From Candidatus Roizmanbacteria bacterium (GTDB taxonomy: Bacteria; Patescibacteriota; Microgenomatia; UBA1406; GWC2-37-13), in contig JAAXWC010000014.1 of NCBI GenBank assembly GCA_013335175.1, positions 1 to 35,171 of the forward strand: a DNA stretch of 35,171 nucleotides, given 5' to 3'. Numbering within the stretch: the stretch's first letter is position 1; each line of letters starts with the position of its first letter. Positions 30,727 to 35,171 of this stretch are shown in pieces. The notes beneath the pieces were generated by a model that was not told the DNA's origin, did no database searches, and was given only the letters and a program-made list of their open reading frames with translations. The position numbers and the translations under genes were made by a program.

Positions 30727-31787
30727 AAACCATTACTGCCTCTGCTCCTGGCAAACTCCACTTACTTGGGGAACATGTGGTGGTCTATGGAAATCATGCA
30801 CTTCTGACTGCCATATCGAAACGATGTACAACAACGGTATCTGAGGCAAATGAGGGAATAACTATTTCGTTTTTAGATACCCATAAGCACTGTCATTATT
30901 CTCTTGAATCCATATATCAAAAACTAAAAAGACAAAAGACAGCGCGAACTATGTATTCAGAAACCGGGGATACACACGTATTGAAAAACATGGTGAACAA
31001 TCCTTTTGATTATCTAATACTTATATTGGGAGAAATTATAACGAACATGAATAGAACAACGATTCCGTCGATTGCTATTTCAATTCATTCAGAAATTCCA
31101 GTGGGATCTGGAATGGGGTCTTCGGCAGCACTAGCCGTTTCCACGATAGGAGCCGTAACTGCATTTTTAGGAACCTCGTTCGAGAAATCCGCTATCAATG
31201 AAATCGCGCATCGGTGCGAACAATGGATTCATGGTACACCTTCAGGAGGAGACACTACCACATGTTGTGAAGGAGGGACAGTATATTTTCAGAAAAAAAA
31301 GAATGGCAAAATTGATATTGAATTGTTAGAATCGGATCATGCTTCTGAACATACTCCTGTGTGCTACATTCTTCAAACAGGTAAACCCCTGGAGTCAACG
31401 GGTGATATGGTTGCTTTGGTAAAAGCGTATAAAGAGCAACACCCAAACAAATTTGATACTATTTTACAAAGTCAAGAATCGCTCACTCAAGAACTTCGTT
31501 CTGCATTTATAGAACATGATGTAAAAAAAATGTATTACTGTATAAAAGAAGGAGAAATCAATTTAGAAAAACTTATGATTGTATCCGATAAAGCAAGAGA
31601 GTGCATACATGCAATAGAAGAATCGGGAGGATCTGCAAAAATTTCGGGGGCTGGAGGTATAAAAATAGGATCGGGGATTGTACTCGCATTTCATTCAGAT
31701 GACAATCGTATCCATACGATTGCAAGTAAATTTAAGTATCCCATTCAATCAATTATTCTTGGACAGAGAGGTTTGCATTATGAATAA
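30723..31787 (+). CDS. mvk: Mevalonate kinase
   Basis: A 354-residue GHMP-family kinase that phosphorylates mevalonate with ATP. The motifs are SAPGKLHLLGEHVVVYGN at the N-terminus, the ATP loop IPVGSGMGSSAALAVS, EQWIHGTPSGGDTTTC (the usual HGxPSGxD block with the catalytic Asp), and KISGAGGIKIGSG near the C-terminus. An insertion, about residues 55-95 (HYSLESIYQKLKRQKTARTM), is longer than in compact archaeal forms. It overlaps the DUF35 gene by four bases and the decarboxylase gene by eight, so the whole operon is tightly packed. Confidence 0.93.
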   Translation: MKTITASAPGKLHLLGEHVVVYGNHALLTAISKRCTTTVSEANEGITISFLDTHKHCHYSLESIYQKLKRQKTARTMYSETGDTHVLKNMVNNPFDYLILILGEIITNMNRTTIPSIAISIHSEIPVGSGMGSSAALAVSTIGAVTAFLGTSFEKSAINEIAHRCEQWIHGTPSGGDTTTCCEGGTVYFQKKKNGKIDIELLESDHASEHTPVCYILQTGKPLESTGDMVALVKAYKEQHPNKFDTILQSQESLTQELRSAFIEHDVKKMYYCIKEGEINLEKLMIVSDKARECIHAIEESGGSAKISGAGGIKIGSGIVLAFHSDDNRIHTIASKFKYPIQSIILGQRGLHYE

Positions 31788-32775
31788 AATTACCGTAGTA
31801 AGTCCGGCAAATATTGCATTTATCAAGTATTGGGGGATGAAAGACAAGGACTTGGTCCTTCCCAACAACGATAGTTATTCTATGAATCTTTCTCACTGTG
31901 TAACAGAAATTGTTATGGAACGGTATGAAAATCCTGAAATAAAGGAAGTATTTATTCAAGAATATACGTCAAATGATTATAAAAAAGACAACGGCCAGGC
32001 TACCGAAAAAGTTTGTGTTTTTTACAACAGAGTTAAAAATTTCTTAGGAATAAAGGATGATTATGGATTTCGTATCTATTCAAAAAATTCCTTTCCTAAA
32101 AAAGCGGGTATTGCATCTTCGGCTTCATTTTTTTCTGGATTAGCACTTACGTTTGTGACAGGGTTCGAAAAAAAACTTGATACAAAACAGCTATCTATAG
32201 TGGCTCGGTTGTCGGGTTCAGGGTCGGCAAGTCGATCTATTCCAGATGGATTTGTACATTGGCATAAAGGCACCGATTCCAATAGCTCTTTTTCAGAAAG
32301 TTGCGCTCCTCCCGAACATTGGGAACTTTGTGACGTTGTACTTATTGTAAGTCAAACCGAAAAAAAGGTTGGTTCTCAGGAAGGCCATGAAGGGGCATGG
32401 AGCAGCCCTCTATACGCCGAACGATTATCGGGAATAGAGGAAAGAGTGGAGTCAGTAAGAAAGGCGATCGAGACAAAAGACGTTGTACAATTAGGTACAA
32501 CTATTGAAGCGGATACCATATCAATGCATGCCGTGATGATGACACAGAAACATCCGTTATTTTATTGGTCGCATAAAACATTGTCTCTACTTAAAAAAAT
32601 TTGCGTACTTCGTCGGGAAGGATTGCCTTGCTATTACACAATTGATGCAGGAGAAAATGTCCATGTAATTGTTGAAAAAAAACAGGTAAAGGAGTTGGTA
32701 TCTTATTTTGCAAGGCAGGGAGAAGTGCTCGATATAATTTTAAACTCTCCCTGTGTCGGCGCACGTCAAATATAG
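31780..32775 (+). CDS. Diphosphomevalonate (or phosphomevalonate) decarboxylase
   Basis: A 331-residue GHMP-family decarboxylase that produces isopentenyl diphosphate or monophosphate. It has SPANIAFIKYWGMKDKD, LPNNDSYSMNLS, GIASSASFFSGLAL, RLSGSGSASRSIPDGFVHW, ADTISMHAVMM and the catalytic Asp in YTIDAGENVHVI. The usual YWGK is YWGM and the usual DAGPN is DAGEN, changes near the phosphate and Asp regions. They leave open whether the substrate is the mono- or diphosphate. No phosphomevalonate kinase, isopentenyl phosphate kinase or isomerase is encoded in the window, so the last steps cannot be completed from here. ATG 31780 is used; it overlaps the kinase stop by eight bases. Confidence 0.9.
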   Translation: MNKITVVSPANIAFIKYWGMKDKDLVLPNNDSYSMNLSHCVTEIVMERYENPEIKEVFIQEYTSNDYKKDNGQATEKVCVFYNRVKNFLGIKDDYGFRIYSKNSFPKKAGIASSASFFSGLALTFVTGFEKKLDTKQLSIVARLSGSGSASRSIPDGFVHWHKGTDSNSSFSESCAPPEHWELCDVVLIVSQTEKKVGSQEGHEGAWSSPLYAERLSGIEERVESVRKAIETKDVVQLGTTIEADTISMHAVMMTQKHPLFYWSHKTLSLLKKICVLRREGLPCYYTIDAGENVHVIVEKKQVKELVSYFARQGEVLDIILNSPCVGARQI

Positions 32776-32887
32776 TTTTAATATAATGCAAATGCTTGGT
32801 TAGGGTGGACTACCTTCCAAATCAACTATTTTTGCACACCATAAATTTTCACCTATTTCCTTATACAATCTCATTGTAATAGAGAAT

Positions 32888-33388
32888 TTACAAATTCGAC
32901 CATCTCATTAATAAATCTGCGGCCTGCTTACTATTTTTTAAAATAATTATCCGTTTATATTTCTTATAATAATTTAGTTTTTGATGAATTTGTTTTTTGT
33001 TATATGAAAGTATTGTTGCGATGAAATTACTGTTGATTGTTTCCCGTGTATTCTCTACTTTGCCTACCGGTTGATTGTTATTCAGTGCCCGTTTAAATGC
33101 TCTATAAATGCACAGTAGTTTGGGAAAGTCAAAAAATATTATCGTATCTGCTGCCTCAATTCGGATGTCAATTGTACTTTTATAATTGCCGTCTATAATC
33201 CACTGTTTTTCTTTTATGAGTTGTTTTTGATGCGCAATCCATTCTGCTTTTGTAAACCGTTTTTTCCAATGAGGTAGATAATACTCTTTATCCAAATGGG
33301 TTACTTTTCTATGGAGAATAATGCCCAGTTTGTGTGCGAACGTAGATTTCCCGGCTCCTTGTAATCCAATAATTGCAATTCTATCCAT
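32888..33388 (-). CDS. Small P-loop NTPase, topology-modulation / adenylate-kinase-like
   Basis: A 166-residue protein with a Walker A loop, GLQGAGKST, at residues 8-16. HLDKEYYLPHWKKRFTKAEWIAHQKQLI and QWIIDGNYKSTIDIRIEAADTIIFFDFP follow, the latter with the typical DGNY and Asp in the second strand of FlaR-like (topology modulation) kinases. The C-terminal half is basic. It probably phosphorylates a small molecule; the substrate is unknown. ATG 33388 is preferred to 33409 because the P-loop begins right after it and a TATACT (33396-33401) lies 7 bases before it. It runs convergent to the mevalonate operon, with 112 bases between them and no clear terminator. Confidence 0.82.
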   Translation of the reverse strand: MDRIAIIGLQGAGKSTFAHKLGIILHRKVTHLDKEYYLPHWKKRFTKAEWIAHQKQLIKEKQWIIDGNYKSTIDIRIEAADTIIFFDFPKLLCIYRAFKRALNNNQPVGKVENTRETINSNFIATILSYNKKQIHQKLNYYKKYKRIIILKNSKQAADLLMRWSNL

Positions 33389-33444
33389 ACGATTAAGTAT
33401 AACAAGCAATTGTATGCTGAAACTAAGCGCAGAAAAATGAAGAT

Positions 33445-33472
33445 ACCCCCAACAGGGACTCGAACCCCTTTT
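33445..33472 (-). other. tRNA 3'-end fragment (T arm and acceptor strand), possible att remnant
   Basis: The minus strand reads AGGGGTTCGAGTCCCTG followed by TTGGGGG. This is a T-arm with the TTCGA loop plus a 7-base acceptor 3' strand. No matching CCCCCAA 5' strand, D arm or anticodon arm is found in the next 100 bases. It is therefore a fragment and not a full tRNA. Such fragments are left by integration into tRNA 3' ends, and the neighbouring genes to the right are of the mobile type. Confidence 0.5.
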
Positions 33473-33534
33473 TAGCGAGCCTGATCTGTCTCAATGCAAA
33501 ACTGCAAGTGCTTAATTTGTATGGGTAGCAGTTA

Positions 33535-34161
33535 TCAAAGCATGACTTTAGTGGGAGTAATTATCACTCGAGATGCCACATTTTCTTGTGGACGAGCAAT
33601 ATTCAATCTGGCATACCATGTCTCCACAAAATCAAGTACGGCGTTAGTTTCAGCTCTTTGAGTTGGGTAAATGATTAATTGAGTTTGTCTATTGGTATGT
33701 CCCTTAAGGAGTATTCCTTCAAATTCTTTATTCAAAAACGAATTTGAAACTTTTGACTCCCTTACCACATTAACTAAAAAAGTATCATTCGGGCTGAATT
33801 GGTTAATACGTACACTTTGCCATGGTGTTGGATCACGTCGCAAGTCTACTAAGGTTCCGTCTGAACAAAATGTTATTGCACCTACATTAGATCCAACATT
33901 ACTAATATCGCTAGATTCACTAAAATCCCTAAGCATGCCTCGAAGTCGTACTTGTTCTGCGTCATAATAACCCACATAAAGATCAAAACCATTATCACCG
34001 ATTAAGTGTATATCTGCGGTACCTACTAGACCATTATCAGGTAGAACGACCAATGCTGATAATTGTTCCTTATCAGGGGCATGTTCCTTGATTAATCTAT
34101 GAATCAAGCCATTAACGATATTTGCTCTCGACTCTGGTATTTTTCCGTGTTCGATACTCAT
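33535..34161 (-). CDS. Orphan hypothetical protein
   Basis: A 208-residue soluble protein that I do not recognise. The first 30 residues look helical (ESRANIVNGLIHRLIKEHAPD). Strand-rich segments follow: LSALVVLPDNGLVGTADIHLIG, FDLYVGYYDAEQVRLRG, AITFCSDGTLVDLRRDP. A C-terminal helix, AVLDFVETWYARLN, precedes the end RVIITPTKVML. No signal peptide or membrane segment is present. A TATAAT (34171-34176 on this strand) lies 9 bases before the ATG, so a very short leader is predicted. It sits between a tRNA fragment and an IS200-type element, a typical place for acquired genes. Confidence 0.6.
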   Translation of the reverse strand: MSIEHGKIPESRANIVNGLIHRLIKEHAPDKEQLSALVVLPDNGLVGTADIHLIGDNGFDLYVGYYDAEQVRLRGMLRDFSESSDISNVGSNVGAITFCSDGTLVDLRRDPTPWQSVRINQFSPNDTFLVNVVRESKVSNSFLNKEFEGILLKGHTNRQTQLIIYPTQRAETNAVLDFVETWYARLNIARPQENVASRVIITPTKVML

Positions 34162-34249
34162 ACGAAATGAATTATATCACACTATAAGTCTTTATACTAG
34201 TCACCTTTTGAGCTTGCGTTCATATACTATATCGGAAAATATAAATAAA

Positions 34250-34757
34250 TCATCCCTGTGGCAGAGACCACAGGGTATTAACGGAGAAGAATTTATAACA
34301 ATCGCAACTGGACAGTTTCCGGCGTTGTTCCTTGGTTTTGTACGTACGCTTCCACAACCTTCCAGTTTCCGGCTTCTCCAACCGTCGCAACATAATATCC
34401 ATCGCTCCAAAACTCTCCACCCCACAGCTCTTTCTTAATGGTCGGAAATTGCTTAAATACTTTCTTTGCCGTGACACTTTTAAATACCCTTACTAGTGCT
34501 CCTGGTGCATACTTAGGATCTGCTCCACAGAGTAGATGGATGTGATTCGTGTCACAACCTATCTTCTCTAGTTCCATAAAATATCTGCTCTCTATCTCTT
34601 GCGCAATTTCCTTGATGTATTTCGTAACCTCTTCGTTCAACAACGCCTTGTGATACTTCACCGGAAACACTATGTGGTAGTGTATCGTATAGGCACAGTG
34701 GTATGCTTTTGATACTGTCATACCAAAAGCATACTTGAAAACCTATGGTTTTCAACC
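34250..34757 (-). mobile_element. IS200-type insertion sequence
   Basis: A transposase gene is bracketed by subterminal hairpins. On its 3' side there is CCCTGTGG-CAGAGA-CCACAGGG (34254-34275). On its 5' side there is TTGAAAACC-TAT-GGTTTTCAA (34735-34755), 13 bases before the transposase start. Hairpins at both ends and no terminal inverted repeats are what IS200/IS605 elements show. The exact borders are not visible and the limits given are approximate. Confidence 0.65.
34293..34721 (-). CDS. tnpA: IS200/IS605-family Y1 transposase TnpA
   Basis: A 142-residue single-strand transposase. The metal-binding HUH motif is H60-I-H62 in CDTNHIHLLCG, and the catalytic Tyr is Y126 in VEAYVQNQG. Other family features are HYHIVFPVKYHKALL near the start, SVTAKKVFKQFP, and WGGEFWSDGYYVATVGEAG. 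It cuts and joins single-stranded DNA at hairpin-marked ends. It is full length with all catalytic residues, so it may be active. No TnpB is encoded next to it. Its start lies just inside the left-end hairpin, which can also hide the start codon in the mRNA, as described for IS200. Confidence 0.92.
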   Translation of the reverse strand: MTVSKAYHCAYTIHYHIVFPVKYHKALLNEEVTKYIKEIAQEIESRYFMELEKIGCDTNHIHLLCGADPKYAPGALVRVFKSVTAKKVFKQFPTIKKELWGGEFWSDGYYVATVGEAGNWKVVEAYVQNQGTTPETVQLRLL

Positions 34758-34807
34758 TTTCCTACCAAGGTACCCCGTGGCGGAAATCTTCTCTATTATA
34801 AGGGTTT

Positions 34808-35116
34808 CTATGAGGTTGAGTACAGTGTTCTTTTCAGTGACCGCTTTAACTGCTCTCTCCCAAATCCGCTTTTTAAAAAAATTTCCCGCGCTTTTGCATC
34901 TTCTTCATTTACAAAGTATTCATAATGAATAAGTGTAAGTGGCCGACGATGTTTTGTTGATACTACTAACCCTCGCTGATGTTCTTTAAATCTTCGCTCA
35001 ATATCTTCAGTGTATCCGACATAAAAATGTGAATCTTTTTGACTGGAAATGCACCCCATTCTCTGTACCAGTAGTATCTCTAAATAGCTACGATGTAAAC
35101 GAGAAACGTGCTTCAC
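34808..35116 (-). CDS. GIY-YIG nuclease-domain protein with degenerate N-terminus
   Basis: The core HFYVGYTEDIERRFKEHQRG, then HRRPLTLIHYEYFVNEEDAKAREIFLKSGFGREQLKR, is a small GIY-YIG domain protein of the UPF0213/YhbQ-like kind, with the YIG half as YVG, the Arg of ERRF and the Glu of ARE. The usual start of this family, M-x-Y-V-Y-I-L, is missing. Instead the frame reads LVQRMGCISSQKD, so the GIY half is lost or a few codons have been deleted. Activity is doubtful. It lies at the right edge next to the IS element. The start could be 35116 or the ATG in QRMGC (35059). Confidence 0.7.
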   Translation of the reverse strand: MKHVSRLHRSYLEILLVQRMGCISSQKDSHFYVGYTEDIERRFKEHQRGLVVSTKHRRPLTLIHYEYFVNEEDAKAREIFLKSGFGREQLKRSLKRTLYSTS

Positions 35117-35171
35117 GAAATTGTTAATTCGTTTTTGCTTTTGAGTAATTCTTCACACTTTTCCAAAGGTG

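Noticed and set aside
33440-33534. Complete tRNA gene on the minus strand
   Set aside because: Only the T arm and the acceptor 3' strand are recognisable. There is no complementary 5' strand, D arm or anticodon arm in the available space.

Overview
The window looks like a piece of a compact, moderately AT-rich bacterial chromosome. Archaeal-type or unusual versions of central enzymes sit next to bacterial ones: an archaeal-type mevalonate operon with a DUF35 partner, a cupin-type glucose-6-phosphate isomerase, and a fused glucose-6-phosphate / 6-phosphogluconate dehydrogenase. Shine-Dalgarno sites are almost absent. UGA is used as a stop. A Patescibacteria (CPR)-like lineage is my best guess from this mixture, but there is no marker gene that proves it.

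Layout. 1-992: a decayed radical SAM gene and a composite intergenic repeat. 993-9906: the zwf-gnd fusion, a frameshifted P-loop protein, an orphan GAF histidine kinase, a copper operon (HMA-TauE/DsbD-like-cupredoxin protein plus CopA-type ATPase) and a short-chain dehydrogenase. 9907-14010: an accessory stretch with intergenic repeats, a frameshifted Nudix gene and a remnant of a second Nudix copy flanking an orphan anchored protein, and two further orphans. 14011-15662: a patatin-like lipase and a divergent Nudix-like protein. 15787-22949: a six-gene operon for a group 4 hydrogenase / complex I-like membrane complex. 23211-25444: two sugar-phosphate cupins and a DAHP synthase. 25529-26956: two membrane proteins. 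27076-32775: a six-gene mevalonate operon. 32888-35171: a small P-loop kinase-like protein, a tRNA 3'-end fragment, an orphan gene, an IS200-type transposase with its end hairpins, and a GIY-YIG protein.

The most striking system is the 15787-22949 complex. Its four membrane subunits keep the charged residues used for ion translocation. Its hydrophilic arm has lost every metal ligand I can check: the NuoB/HyfI-like subunit contains no cysteine at all, and the HyfG/NuoCD-like subunit has Ser, Thr, Ser and Gly where the four Ni-Fe cysteines would be. No ferredoxin-like subunit is encoded nearby. This looks like a membrane ion-translocating machine whose known electron path is gone.

The second strong find is a classical ribosome-mediated attenuator in front of the DAHP synthase gene. 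A consensus promoter is followed by a 20-codon leader peptide with an FFYFYFF run, then mutually exclusive antiterminator and terminator hairpins.

The third is expression architecture. At least ten genes have a -10 box only 6 to 10 bases before the start codon, which predicts leaderless or nearly leaderless mRNAs. About 20 of 25 checked starts carry a T at -1, commonly CT at -2/-1, in place of a Shine-Dalgarno site.
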